A stretch of DNA of 64,000 nt from Mycobacterium sp. 852013-50091_SCH5140682 (GCF_001665685.1 NZ_LZTB01000011.1:229393-293392); one strand, 5' to 3'. Positions 8,593 through 17,095 are shown, numbered from the stretch's first letter. Translations and numbers: made by a program. Notes: a model not told the origin generated them from the letters alone.

Positions 8593-9438
8593 ATGAACAG
8601 CGTTTTGCTGGTACTCATCGTCCTGGTCATCGCCGCCATCGCGTTCGCGGTCTACAGCTCGTCGAAATCGGCCGGACGACGGACTGCCGAATCCCTCGCC
8701 GACGCCAAGGCCGACGCCCGGCGCATCATCGAACGGCTCGGCGGCCAGGTGCTCAACCTGACTGGCACCGACGATGCGTCCAAGCAAGCCCTGGCCGACG
8801 CGTCGGAGCGCTACACCGCCGCGTCCTCACAGATCGACCAGGCAACCTCTGCCAAGCAGGCCGCGCTGGCCAAGGAAAGCGCCATCGAGGGCCTGTACTA
8901 CGTCCGCGCCGCGCGCACCGCGATGGGCATGGATCCCGGTCCCGAGCTGGAGACCCTGTCCGGCCAGCGGTCAGCGGGCGCGGTCACCGAGGACCGCACC
9001 GTCAACTTCGAGGGCCGGCAGCTCGAGGCCTCCCCCACGCCGTCGCAGCGCACGCCCAACTACTACCCCGGCGGCCGGGTCGCCGGCCGACCGGTGCCTG
9101 CCGGCTGGTATTCCGAGCCCTGGTGGAAGACCGCCCTGGTCGCGGGCGCATGGGGCGTCGGTTCGGCACTGCTGTTCGACTCGTTGTTCAGCGGCATGCA
9201 CGGGGTCAACTACGGCGCGCAGGGTTTCGAGAGCGGCTACGGTGACGGCTACTCCGACGGATACGCCGCCGGCCAAGATGCCGGCGGCTACGACGGCGGC
9301 GGCTACGACGACAGTGGCTCCGGCGACAGTGGCTCTGGCGACTGGGGCGGCACCGACGCCAGCGGTTGGGACAACGGCGGATTCGACGGCGGCGGGTTTG
9401 ACGGCGGCGGATTCGACTTCGGCGGCGGGGACTTCTGA
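8593..9438 (+). CDS. DUF1542-type membrane-anchored protein with Gly/Asp-rich tail
   Basis: A 281-residue protein with one amino-terminal transmembrane helix (residues 3-20, VLLVLIVLVIAAIAFAV). An alanine-rich, probably coiled region about 28-110 follows. After that come a YYPGGR/WYSEPWWK patch, a second hydrophobic stretch near 180, and a low-complexity tail of Gly, Asp, Tyr and Ser repeats ending in FGGGDF. Mycobacterial databases commonly label such proteins as DUF1542-containing; I do not know a function. The coding repeats of the tail (GGC GGC GGx) are compositional. The gene lies 51 bases after lipP and converges on the antiporter gene. Confidence 0.7.
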   Translation: MNSVLLVLIVLVIAAIAFAVYSSSKSAGRRTAESLADAKADARRIIERLGGQVLNLTGTDDASKQALADASERYTAASSQIDQATSAKQAALAKESAIEGLYYVRAARTAMGMDPGPELETLSGQRSAGAVTEDRTVNFEGRQLEASPTPSQRTPNYYPGGRVAGRPVPAGWYSEPWWKTALVAGAWGVGSALLFDSLFSGMHGVNYGAQGFESGYGDGYSDGYAAGQDAGGYDGGGYDDSGSGDSGSGDWGGTDASGWDNGGFDGGGFDGGGFDFGGGDF

Positions 9439-9444
9439 CCCAGC

Positions 9445-9503
9445 GCGAGCAGACGCGAACGTCCGCGACATGCCGCGGTTCGGGGACTTTCGCGACTGCT
9501 CGC
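9445..9503. repeat. 59-bp palindromic intergenic repeat, copy A
   Basis: It begins GCGAGCAGACGCG and ends CGCGACTGCTCGC, so the ends are inverted repeats matching at 12 of 13 positions. The middle has GTCCGCGACATGCCGCG. An element of the same 59-bp length with the same ends is at 30440-30498. It occupies the gap between two convergent genes (8593-9438 and 9510-11195), ending 6 bases before the antiporter stop codon, so a bidirectional terminator role is plausible. Confidence 0.75.
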
Positions 9504-9509
9504 CGGTCT

Positions 9510-11195
9510 TCAGAACCGGCTATCGAGCCGCGCCGACACCCCGGCCTCCTGCAGGTCGAGCCGCTCGAGCATGGCCCGGACCGCCTCGTCCTCGATGCGT
9601 CCCGCGTCCCGCTCGGCGATGAGCGCCTGCCGCTGAGCCGCCAGCACATCGCGGTACAGCCCCGAGAACACCTCCGACCGCCTGGTGTGGGCCTCGGGGT
9701 CGGGCATTTCGTCGGCATCTTGTGAATGCCGCGCGATGATGCCGCGGATCTCGGTCAGCACCCTCGGGTTCATTCCCGGCGGTGCCTCGAAGTTCGCCAG
9801 CACTTCCTCGGCGGCGTCGTGCACCAACCGCTCAGCCTTGAGTTCCTCGGCCCGGTCGACCTCGTGGTCGTCGCAGAACCGCGACAGATGGAGCCGCCGG
9901 ATCAAAAGCGGCAGCGACCAACCCTGGATCAACAGGGTGCCGACGCTGACGACGAAGGCGATGGCCTGAATGGTGGCCCGCTCGGGGAACGGTTCACCGG
10001 TGATCGTCGTCGCCGGGATCGCCGCGGCCGCAGCCAAGGTGACCACCCCGCGCATGCCGGTCCACGAGACCACCACGCTCTCGCGCCAGGACAGCGGCCT
10101 GCGGTCCACACGTGAGCGCCACTTGCCCATCGGCTTGCGTCGCACCTTCGTACCCAGCGCGCCACGGCCACCCCGCTCGGGCACCGGCACGCTCAGCCGG
10201 TTCTCGACATGCCGGAACAGCTTGTTGCGGCCGAACATCACAAACACCGACAGCGGCCGGATCACCAAGACGATCAGCAGCACGATCGCCGACGCGACGG
10301 CCACCTCCATCAGCGATTCATGCGCGTCGTTGAGGTGCTCCAGCACGAACCGCAGATGCAGACCGATGTAGGCGAAGACGAACGCCTCCAACAGCACATC
10401 CACCGAGTTCCACACGTAGCGTTCCTGCAGCCGGGTCTGATATCCGGCGCCCAGCGAACCGTGGCCGACGACGAATCCGGCGACGACGACCGCCAGCACA
10501 CCCGAGGCATGCAGTTCCTCGGCGGTGATGTACGCCGCGAACGGCACCACCAGCCCTTGAACGGTCTCCAGCCCCGGATTCGCGAGCCGCCGCCGGATCC
10601 ACAGCGTCACGTAACCCAGCAGTGCCCCCACCAGCGGACCCACCACCGCGCTGAAGGCGAACAGCAGGAAAGGATCCTCGATGAACGTGTGGGTGCCTGC
10701 TACCTGGGCCACCGCGATGCTGAACAGCGTCAGCGCCGCAGCATCGTTGATGAGGCTCTCCCCGGTCAGGATCGCCATCACGCGCTTGGGCAGGCCCAGT
10801 TTGCGGCCCACCGCGACCGCCGTGACCGCGTCCGGGGGCGCCACGATCGCGCCGAGGATCAGTGCGAGACCGAACGTCAGCGGCACCAGCACCAGCCCGG
10901 CCGACACCGCGGCCACCGCGAACGCGGTCACCACCACCAACCCGACCCCGAGACCCAGGATCGGCCGGATGTTGCGCAGGAACGTCGGGAATGAGAATCC
11001 CAGCGCCGCCGAATACAGCAGAGGCGGCAGCACCACCGTCAGCAGGATGTGCGAATCCAGTTCGGGCGGCTCGAAATCCGGAAAGAACGACACCGCGATG
11101 CCGACGACCACGATGATCAGGGCGGGTTCCAATCCGCGCCGGTGGGCAATGGCTGTGACGACAATGGCTCCGACGACGACGAGGATCAATTCCAC
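9510..11195 (-). CDS. Na+/H+ antiporter, CPA1 (NhaP/YjcE) family
   Basis: A 561-residue polytopic membrane protein with about 12 predicted helices in the first 430 residues, beginning MELILVVVGAIVV. The motif GAIVAPPDAVTAVAV and the region GESLINDAAALTLFSIAV contain the acidic residues typical of cation/proton antiporter transport sites. The last 120 residues are cytoplasmic and charged. It exchanges Na+ (or K+) for H+ across the plasma membrane. M. tuberculosis has a similar protein, Rv2287 (YjcE), but at another locus, so its position between lipP and nei1 is a local insertion. Confidence 0.9.
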   Translation of the reverse strand: MELILVVVGAIVVTAIAHRRGLEPALIIVVVGIAVSFFPDFEPPELDSHILLTVVLPPLLYSAALGFSFPTFLRNIRPILGLGVGLVVVTAFAVAAVSAGLVLVPLTFGLALILGAIVAPPDAVTAVAVGRKLGLPKRVMAILTGESLINDAAALTLFSIAVAQVAGTHTFIEDPFLLFAFSAVVGPLVGALLGYVTLWIRRRLANPGLETVQGLVVPFAAYITAEELHASGVLAVVVAGFVVGHGSLGAGYQTRLQERYVWNSVDVLLEAFVFAYIGLHLRFVLEHLNDAHESLMEVAVASAIVLLIVLVIRPLSVFVMFGRNKLFRHVENRLSVPVPERGGRGALGTKVRRKPMGKWRSRVDRRPLSWRESVVVSWTGMRGVVTLAAAAAIPATTITGEPFPERATIQAIAFVVSVGTLLIQGWSLPLLIRRLHLSRFCDDHEVDRAEELKAERLVHDAAEEVLANFEAPPGMNPRVLTEIRGIIARHSQDADEMPDPEAHTRRSEVFSGLYRDVLAAQRQALIAERDAGRIEDEAVRAMLERLDLQEAGVSARLDSRF

Positions 11196-11311
11196 TCGTC
11201 AATTGTCCCGGCTGATCCCACAATCATCACCTCGGGGTGATACACAACTGCCGCATATGCACCACCGCCGTTGGCTTACGGTTGACTGGAACTCTTTGAG
11301 GGGGAAGATGT

Positions 11312-11902
11312 ATGGCGCCGGAACGGCTGGGGTTACTGATGGTCACGTTGACTGCGGCGGGCTCGATGCTTCTGGCCTGCGGATCGGGCCACGCCAAAGA
11401 CGAGAACGAGCTGCGCGCCCTGGTGGCTTCGCAGGACCACGCGTTGAAGGACTACGACGTAGATCTCGCGGTCGAGTTGGTTTGCCCGGAATATCAGGAG
11501 GACAAGCGCGCATCGATGGAAAAGCTCCTGCCGAAGATGACCGACTTCGTGACGCCCGAACAGCGGTCCGATCCGCAGTACATGGCGAATCTGAAAGACA
11601 TCCTGTTTCAGAAATATGGCGGCCTCGGCCTCTACATCGAAACGGCAGACAACGTGGCGGAAACGCTCCGTCGCCAGGACCCTGTCGCATTCGGGAAAGC
11701 CGCCCAAGAATTCGTGGTCGACATGATCGACGTCCAGCGCAGCGACGTGCGGAACATCGACGTCGACGGCGATACCGCCACGGCCGACGTGAAGCGGGCA
11801 TACGCCATCGGAAAGAACGAACCAGGTGTGACGACAGACACCCAGATGATCTTCGTCAGAAACGGTCTTGGCTGGCTCGACTGCACACCGCCTGCACGGT
11901 AG
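11312..11902 (+). CDS. Putative lipoprotein
   Basis: A 196-residue exported protein. The signal peptide ends with the lipobox MLLAC, with Cys23 as the acylation site after LLMVTLTAAGS. The mature part is soluble, mixed alpha/beta and about 170 residues, with a variable-charge helix (EYQEDKRASMEKLL) and strands such as VDGDTATADVKRAYA. That resembles the NTF2-like lipoproteins common in mycobacteria, but I cannot name a family. The ATG at 11312 has GGGGGAAG at 6 bases. It converges on nei1 with a 9-base gap. Confidence 0.65.
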   Translation: MAPERLGLLMVTLTAAGSMLLACGSGHAKDENELRALVASQDHALKDYDVDLAVELVCPEYQEDKRASMEKLLPKMTDFVTPEQRSDPQYMANLKDILFQKYGGLGLYIETADNVAETLRRQDPVAFGKAAQEFVVDMIDVQRSDVRNIDVDGDTATADVKRAYAIGKNEPGVTTDTQMIFVRNGLGWLDCTPPAR

Positions 11903-11911
11903 GAACTCGCA

Positions 11912-12706
11912 CTACCTCTGGCAGGCCGGGCACCAGAACAGGTTGCGCCCCTCCAATTCGGCCGTGCGCACCGACGTTCCGCACACCCGGCATGCGTCGC
12001 CCGCCCGCCGGTACACATAGGTGCGGGGCCGGCCCGGTCCGTAGGAGGGGGCGCCGTGGTCGTGCTCGGGCCGCACCACGACGATCTTGCCGCGCCGCAC
12101 ACCGACCTTCATCAACGCCACCAGATCGGTCCACATGTCGGCGAATTCGTCCTGGTCGAGGTGAACACCCAGCCGGTAGGGGTCGATGCGATGACGGAAC
12201 AACAACTCGCTGCGGTATACGTTGCCTACCCCGGCGATCACCGACTGATCCATCAACAACGCGCCGATCGATCTGCGCGACTTGGCAATCCGCTTCCAGG
12301 CCACCTCCGGGTCAGCATCGCCGCGCAGCGGGTCCGGGCCGAGTTTGGCGACGACGTCAGCGATCTCGGGCTCGCCGATCACCTCACACACCGTCGGACC
12401 CCGCAGGTCGGTGCCGTACTCCGACCCGACCATGCGCATCCGCACCTGCCCCACCGGCAGCGGCAACGGCACGGGCGCTTCGGTGAACGTGCCGTACAAG
12501 CCCAGGTGAATGTGGACGACGCGACCGCCGTCGTAGTGATGGAACAGATGCTTGCCCCAGGCATCGGATTTGCGCAGCACCCGCCCGCTCACGTCCGACG
12601 CGCCGTCCTCGAACCTCCCCTGCGGGCTCGACACGACCACAGGAGCCCGGCCGAACCGGCGTTGATGCAGCCGGGCCAGCCGATGCAGAGTGTGCCCTTC
12701 AGGCAT
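11912..12706 (-). CDS. nei1: Endonuclease VIII-family DNA glycosylase Nei1
   Basis: A 264-residue Fpg/Nei bifunctional DNA glycosylase/AP lyase for oxidised bases. After Met removal the catalytic amino terminus is Pro2-Glu3 (MPEGHTLHRL). WGKHLFHH supplies the conserved lysine, the helix-two-turn-helix has SVIAGVGNVYRSELLF, and the zinc finger CRVCG ... WCPAC closes the protein. The start is fixed by the Pro2 requirement, so the ATG at 12706 is right and a 12-residue upstream extension is not. It is the orthologue of M. tuberculosis Rv2464c. In that species rpiB lies just upstream; here it is missing. Confidence 0.93.
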   Translation of the reverse strand: MPEGHTLHRLARLHQRRFGRAPVVVSSPQGRFEDGASDVSGRVLRKSDAWGKHLFHHYDGGRVVHIHLGLYGTFTEAPVPLPLPVGQVRMRMVGSEYGTDLRGPTVCEVIGEPEIADVVAKLGPDPLRGDADPEVAWKRIAKSRRSIGALLMDQSVIAGVGNVYRSELLFRHRIDPYRLGVHLDQDEFADMWTDLVALMKVGVRRGKIVVVRPEHDHGAPSYGPGRPRTYVYRRAGDACRVCGTSVRTAELEGRNLFWCPACQR

Positions 12707-12802
12707 GGCTCGGGCGGGACGGCTCGGGACCGAGGTTGACACGCATGCCGGTAACCCTAACGAGTGCGGCGTGCCCGTTTACCGATGGCGCAAGATGGCG
12801 GC

Positions 12803-13351
12803 ATGCAGATCGACGTCGACCAGATCTACCCCTACCTGATTCCCGACGACTATCCCGACACGCTGTCGAGCGCCGCCGGAGCTCAGCGCCGAATCGGACA
12901 CGGCCTCTCGGTGGCGCTCGTGACGCCGACCGGTCCGCCCGATGCCCAGATTCTGGCCGCGGTGGGCGCCTCGCAACTGACGGCCGCCCGGATCGACCTG
13001 ACGACGGCATACGCCCACGCGGACCGGGCGTTGTCGCAAGCGTTGTCGGCCGGACGGGTCGCGATGGAGTTCTTCGAGCGCGGTCCCGCCGGGACGCCGA
13101 CGGTGGTGATGAGCGGAAGCTGGCTGGCCGCAACCACACTGGTTGCCTCGGGACTTCACCAGCGCATGACCCGACTCGTCGGCGACGATGTCGTCGCGGC
13201 CGTGCCGCAGCGGGATCTGCTGTTCCTGTTCGGCGCCGACGCCTGCGCAGGCATGGCCGAGGTCATCGATGCCGAATACCGGGCCGCTCGAAAGCCGTTG
13301 ACCACCAAGCTCTTCACCCTCGAACCTGACGGCCCGGCACCCAGGCCGTAG
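12803..13351 (+). CDS. Conserved hypothetical protein
   Basis: A 182-residue soluble protein, MQIDVDQIYPYLIPDDYPD onward, with no transmembrane segment or signal. It is alternately hydrophobic (VGDDVVAAVPQRDLLFLFG) and ends with a Pro-rich tail. It loosely resembles DUF1444 proteins, but I am not confident. The start could be ATG 12785 (six codons earlier); both have weak Shine-Dalgarno sequences. It is divergent from nei1 and stops one base before the end of the convergent dioxygenase gene. I do not know its function. Confidence 0.6.
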   Translation: MQIDVDQIYPYLIPDDYPDTLSSAAGAQRRIGHGLSVALVTPTGPPDAQILAAVGASQLTAARIDLTTAYAHADRALSQALSAGRVAMEFFERGPAGTPTVVMSGSWLAATTLVASGLHQRMTRLVGDDVVAAVPQRDLLFLFGADACAGMAEVIDAEYRAARKPLTTKLFTLEPDGPAPRP

Positions 13352-13352
13352 C

Positions 13353-14312
13353 TCAGCCGATCGTGATGGCGTCCAGGCGCTCCTTGATGAAATCCGACGA
13401 CGTCACAGGAGTCAGCCCCGCAACCCGCCCGATCGGCGGATCCAGCGGCGTCACCAGCGCATCGTGGTTGGCCTCGTAGAAGTAGATCAGCGAGACCAGA
13501 TCCTCTTCGGGGGCGTGCGGCTGCGGCGGCAGCACGCGGTGGCGACCCGACGGCCAGCGCTTGCCGCTCCAGTACTCCAGCAGATCACCGATGTTGACAG
13601 TCAGCGCACCGGGTTCCCACGGCGCGTCCTCCCAGCCTTCTGCCTCCGAATACACCTGCAGCCCACCAGCTCCCGGCTCGCGGTCCAACACGGTGACGGT
13701 GCCGAAATCGGTGTGCGGGCCGATGCGGAACTGACCCGGCTCCGGCTCGCCCACCACGCTCACCGGCGGGTAGTGGTTGATGTTCATGGTCCAGGTCGGC
13801 CGGTCGGCCAGTGTCGCAAAGGGATTCGCCGGCAGCCCGAGTGCGTGGGCGAACAGCGCGAGCAGATCGTCGGACAGCTTGCGCATCGCCGCGGTGTATT
13901 CACTGACCAGCGGCTGCAGCGCAGGCACCTCGGCCGGCCAGACGTTGGGCGCGAACCAGATTCGGTCCACGTCCGGGTCGCCGGTTGCCGTCTCGGCACC
14001 GAGGCTGTAGCTCTCCTTGAGGTCCGGCGGGGTCTCGGTGCCCTCGGCGTACCCGTTGGCTTCGGCGCCCGGCCCGATCCAGCCGTGGCCACCGACCGGC
14101 ACCGAGTAGCGCTGCTTGACCTCGGCAGGCAGAGCGAAGAACTCGCGGCTGGCAGCACGCACCCGCGCCGCCAGATCGGCATCCACCCCGTGGCCCGTGA
14201 TGACGATGAAACCGGCCCGTTGCAGCCCCTCATCGACCTCGGCGGCCACCGCGTCGGCGTCGGCCCCACCGCGGTACCACCGCGAAATATCTACTGTCGC
14301 AATGGCGCTCAT
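13353..14312 (-). CDS. 2-oxoglutarate/Fe(II) dioxygenase, isopenicillin N synthase-like
   Basis: A 319-residue member of the isopenicillin N synthase/2OG-Fe(II) superfamily. DIOX_N is at about 4-110 (GFIVITGHGVDADLA). The iron ligands are His200 and Asp202 in GPHTDFGTV and His258 in SGRHRV, with an NxxxYPP motif at NINHYPP. The Arg of the usual R-x-S 2-oxoglutarate site appears replaced: the sequence reads EEDLVSLIYFY. The ATG overlaps the deaminase stop by four bases, and it is the last gene of the GntR / permease / deaminase arm. Fungal thymine-7-hydroxylase belongs to this superfamily, so oxidation of a pyrimidine is possible but unproven. Confidence 0.85.
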   Translation of the reverse strand: MSAIATVDISRWYRGGADADAVAAEVDEGLQRAGFIVITGHGVDADLAARVRAASREFFALPAEVKQRYSVPVGGHGWIGPGAEANGYAEGTETPPDLKESYSLGAETATGDPDVDRIWFAPNVWPAEVPALQPLVSEYTAAMRKLSDDLLALFAHALGLPANPFATLADRPTWTMNINHYPPVSVVGEPEPGQFRIGPHTDFGTVTVLDREPGAGGLQVYSEAEGWEDAPWEPGALTVNIGDLLEYWSGKRWPSGRHRVLPPQPHAPEEDLVSLIYFYEANHDALVTPLDPPIGRVAGLTPVTSSDFIKERLDAITIG

Positions 14313-14749
14313 TCGCCAATATCCTCCGCCCACAGTTCCGGCCGGTCGGCGATGAAGTCCTCCATCATCGCCACGCAGCGCTTGTCGTCAAGCAGCGTAA
14401 CCGCAACCCCGTTTTCGGACAGCCAATCGTGGCCACCGGAGAAGGTGCGGGCCTCGCCGATCACCACGGCTCCGATGTTGAACTGGCGCACCAGCCCGCT
14501 GCAGTACCAGCACGGCGAGAGCGTGGTGACCATGATCGTCGAGCGGTAGCCGCGCTGCCGGCCTGCAGCCCGGAAGGCGTCGGTCTCCGCGTGGATCGAT
14601 GGATCGTCGTTCTGCACCCGCCGGTTGTGTCCGGCACCCAGCAGTTCGCCGGTATCCCGGAACAGCGCTGCTCCGATCGGAATACCGCCCTCTGCCAAGC
14701 CTTTACGTGCCTGCTCGACTGCGACGTCGAGCATCTGTTCGGGAGTCAT
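14309..14749 (-). CDS. Cytosine deaminase, yeast FCY1-like
   Basis: A 146-residue zinc-dependent deaminase of the cytidine/deoxycytidylate superfamily. The zinc site is His53-Ala-Glu55 and Cys80-x-x-Cys83 in LSPCWYC. The carboxy terminus DDKRCVAMMEDF followed by RPELWAEDIGE closely recalls the end of yeast cytosine deaminase (DDERC ... WFEDIGE), unlike the unrelated amidohydrolase CodA of E. coli. The predicted reaction is cytosine + water to uracil + ammonia. It is coupled by ATGA overlaps to the permease before it and the dioxygenase after it. The ATG at 14749 is chosen by that coupling; an upstream extension overlaps the permease. Confidence 0.85.
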   Translation of the reverse strand: MTPEQMLDVAVEQARKGLAEGGIPIGAALFRDTGELLGAGHNRRVQNDDPSIHAETDAFRAAGRQRGYRSTIMVTTLSPCWYCSGLVRQFNIGAVVIGEARTFSGGHDWLSENGVAVTLLDDKRCVAMMEDFIADRPELWAEDIGE

Positions 14750-16140
14750 GCGGCCACCCTTTCTGCCGCGAGCTTGGACCGGCATAACACGAGGTAACAG
14801 CCGCCCGCGATGAGGAATCCGACGAAGAAGGTGATGTCACCGAGTTGGGGCATCGCCCGGGCCACCAAGCCGACGAAGTTCGTCTGATTGCAGAACAGCG
14901 CCACCGACACCACCAATCCGATCAGGAACGACAACAGGCCCGGCCAGTTACTGTAGGTCCGGTCGTAGAGGAACTGCGCCACGGGTTGGTCACCGCGCAA
15001 ATACTGGTCGGCGAACACCACGCCAAGCCACGGTCCGATCCAGTACGCGATGATCAGCAGGAACGCCTCGTAGCTCGCGGCCGCGTCGGCCAGTGCCCAC
15101 CACGCGATGAGGAACCCGACCACGCCGAAGAACACCGTGGCCGCCGCACGCGCGATGTGATGCGGCAGTTTGACCCCGATGGTCACGAAAGCCATTGCGC
15201 CCGAATAGATGTTGATGGCGTTGGCGGCGATGGCGCCGATCGCGATTGCCAGCAGCGTGAGGTTGGCCAGCAACGGTGCCAGCTCGGCGGTGAAGGCCGC
15301 GGTGGGGTTGTCGGAGACGGCGGGTCCGATGGTCACCGACGCCGCACCGACAACCTGCAGCACCAGGCAGGACACGAACAGCCCCGCGGCTGCGAAGAAC
15401 CCCGTCCGTGCGGTGGCGTCCGACTTGGGTAGGTAGCGGGTGTAATCAGCGGCATAGGGGGCCCAGCCCGCGACATACCCGAACGCGGTGCCGACGGTCA
15501 GCAGAAAGCCACCGGTCCCGCCCACGCCCCCGGACACCGCCGGGGCACCGAAGTCGGCCTTGCTCAGGATCACCACCGACGTGACCGCGAAGATCACCGC
15601 CAGCACCGGGAAGGCCCACCGCTCGAAGGCCTGTACGAGGTTGTGCCCGAACACCGCCAGCGCCGTCTGCACCACGACGACGAACACCAGAGCCAGCACC
15701 GGCGCCACCCCAACCAGAGTCGACAACGCGAACGCGCCGCTGACACTGTTGGTGGCGAACCAGCCGATGCCCGCGGTCACCGTCATCAGCAACGACGGGA
15801 CCGCGTTGCCCCGGAACCCGAAGGCCAGCCGGCCCAACACCATCTGCGGCACACCGTGGCGGGGTCCGCGTTTGGACAGGAAGTAGTGCGCAAGCGCCCC
15901 GAGCCCGGTCCCGATCGCCATCCCGACCAGCGCCTGCCAGAACGTCATGCCGTAGACGGCGACCGCGAGCACGCCCAGGAAGATCGTGGCGAATTCGAGG
16001 TTCGGCGAGCTCCAGGTCCAGAACAGCTGGCTGGGCTTCCCGTGCCGGTCGGCTTCGGCGATGAACTCGTTGCCACCAGGCTCGATGGCCGCGATGCGAT
16101 CCCGATAGGAACCGTCGGTACTGGGCTCAGCCGCTGTCAT
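14746..16140 (-). CDS. NCS1-family cytosine/nucleobase permease
   Basis: A 464-residue integral membrane protein of the nucleobase:cation symporter-1 family with about 12 helices. The amino-terminal RDRIAAIEPGGNEFI then LFWTWSSPNLEFATIFLGV is characteristic of prokaryotic cytosine permeases, and helix 10 has AYWIGPWLGVVFADQ. The family imports cytosine, allantoin or hydantoins with H+ or Na+. Next to an FCY1-like deaminase, cytosine is the best guess. The frame is open for 133 codons upstream, but those overlap the GntR gene and carry no family sequence, so I chose the ATG at 16140. Confidence 0.85.
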   Translation of the reverse strand: MTAAEPSTDGSYRDRIAAIEPGGNEFIAEADRHGKPSQLFWTWSSPNLEFATIFLGVLAVAVYGMTFWQALVGMAIGTGLGALAHYFLSKRGPRHGVPQMVLGRLAFGFRGNAVPSLLMTVTAGIGWFATNSVSGAFALSTLVGVAPVLALVFVVVVQTALAVFGHNLVQAFERWAFPVLAVIFAVTSVVILSKADFGAPAVSGGVGGTGGFLLTVGTAFGYVAGWAPYAADYTRYLPKSDATARTGFFAAAGLFVSCLVLQVVGAASVTIGPAVSDNPTAAFTAELAPLLANLTLLAIAIGAIAANAINIYSGAMAFVTIGVKLPHHIARAAATVFFGVVGFLIAWWALADAAASYEAFLLIIAYWIGPWLGVVFADQYLRGDQPVAQFLYDRTYSNWPGLLSFLIGLVVSVALFCNQTNFVGLVARAMPQLGDITFFVGFLIAGGCYLVLCRSKLAAERVAA

Positions 16141-16210
16141 GCGTACACCGTGGCGTGAACGGCGGTGTAACGCAAGCCGAACACAGAGCTTAAGCCGCAA
16201 TTCACCGCAC

Positions 16211-16888
16211 CTAATCAGGCTCGGCGATTGCGAGCAGCTCCTTTGCACTGGCGACGATGTGTGCGTCAAGGGCCGCCCGTCGTCCTGCGGGTCCACCGGC
16301 CCGGATCGCCTCGAGCAGAGCACGATGTTCGTCGGGGATCGCGAACGGGGTTTCATGACGCTTCGCAAGGCGGTAGATCTGCATCCGGATGCGTGGCTGC
16401 ACACTCGCCCACAGCTGCATCGCGTGTTCGGAACCCGCACTCTTGACGATCGTCTCGTGAAACAGCACGTCGAGATCGTTGAGCCGTTCGAGATCGTCGT
16501 CGCCCGCGGCCGCTTCCATGAGCGCCACCAGACGCTCAAGTTCGGCCAGCACGGCGGGGTCGGCGCAGGCCGTCTCGACCGCGAACTGCTCGATGGCCAG
16601 CCGGACCGGGAGCAACACCCCCAGTAGTTCTTCGGCGCTCACGGTGGCCACAAAGGCCCCGCGGTTGGGAATATGGTGAACCAGCCCTTCACTTTCCAGC
16701 TGGCGCAGCGCCTCCCGCACCGGGCCGGGGCTGGCGCCGAGATGCTCGGCCAGCACATCCTGTTTGAGCTGCGCACCCGGCAGCAAGGCACCCTTCACGA
16801 TCTGCTCGCGCAGCCAGTCCGCAATCTGATGCCGCCGCGACGACGGCGACAGGGCCGCGGCCGCCAGGGGTTCCGCGGACCTGGTCAA
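16211..16888 (-). CDS. GntR-family (FCD subfamily) transcriptional regulator
   Basis: About 225 residues. The winged helix-turn-helix is at 20-85 (RRHQIADWLREQIVKG ... GPVREALRQLESEGLV, then NRGAFVATVS). The effector-binding FCD domain follows, with helices carrying likely metal-binding histidines (LFHETIVKSAGSEHAM). I propose a TTG start at 16888, directly after GGAGGA; the ATG at 16987 would add 33 residues of unlikely composition. It heads the leftward permease arm (70-base gap) and is divergent from the ABC-transporter arm. The perfect palindrome at 17009-17024 is its probable operator. Likely effectors are small acids, possibly amino-acid derived. Confidence 0.85.
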   Translation of the reverse strand: MTRSAEPLAAAALSPSSRRHQIADWLREQIVKGALLPGAQLKQDVLAEHLGASPGPVREALRQLESEGLVHHIPNRGAFVATVSAEELLGVLLPVRLAIEQFAVETACADPAVLAELERLVALMEAAAGDDDLERLNDLDVLFHETIVKSAGSEHAMQLWASVQPRIRMQIYRLAKRHETPFAIPDEHRALLEAIRAGGPAGRRAALDAHIVASAKELLAIAEPD

Positions 16889-17008
16889 CGGTCCTCCGTC
16901 AATCGTCCTTCTCCCTTCGCAAGGGTCGCCCGATGGCGCCAATCTTATGCAGCGCGATCCACCGAACAGCCTTCCGACAACGTCCACATCGACTGTTGCG
17001 CAGATTAC

Positions 17009-17024
17009 AGATTATAGATAATCT
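17009..17024. promoter_or_regulatory. Perfect 16-bp palindrome, candidate GntR operator
   Basis: AGATTATAGATAATCT is a perfect inverted repeat (7-bp arms, AG centre). It is conspicuously AT-rich in a GC-rich genome and sits 72 bases before the substrate-binding-protein start, in the gap between the divergent GntR and ABC genes. AGATTA is repeated at 17002-17007. It overlaps TATAGAT/GATAAT, which could serve as a -10 box, so binding would block transcription. The assignment is inference. Confidence 0.5.
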
Positions 17025-17095
17025 CTGATTTATTCCAGCCGATCGGCCCGATGGTCCTCTCGGCAGCCGAAACATCCTCTGAACAAAGGAAACTC

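Noticed and set aside
9241..9438. Tandem GGC-rich repeats at the end of the DUF1542-type gene
   Set aside because: They encode the protein's own Gly/Asp tail in frame and vary in unit length; they are not an independent repeat element.
10681..12486. A 601-codon plus-strand frame spanning antiporter, lipoprotein and nei1
   Set aside because: It overlaps three real genes on either strand, and its sequence is Arg/Pro/Thr-rich without any domain, a GC-rich shadow frame.
16141..16539. A 133-residue N-terminal extension of the NCS1 permease
   Set aside because: It is an out-of-frame reading of the GntR regulator gene and has no permease sequence; family members start at the ATG at 16140.
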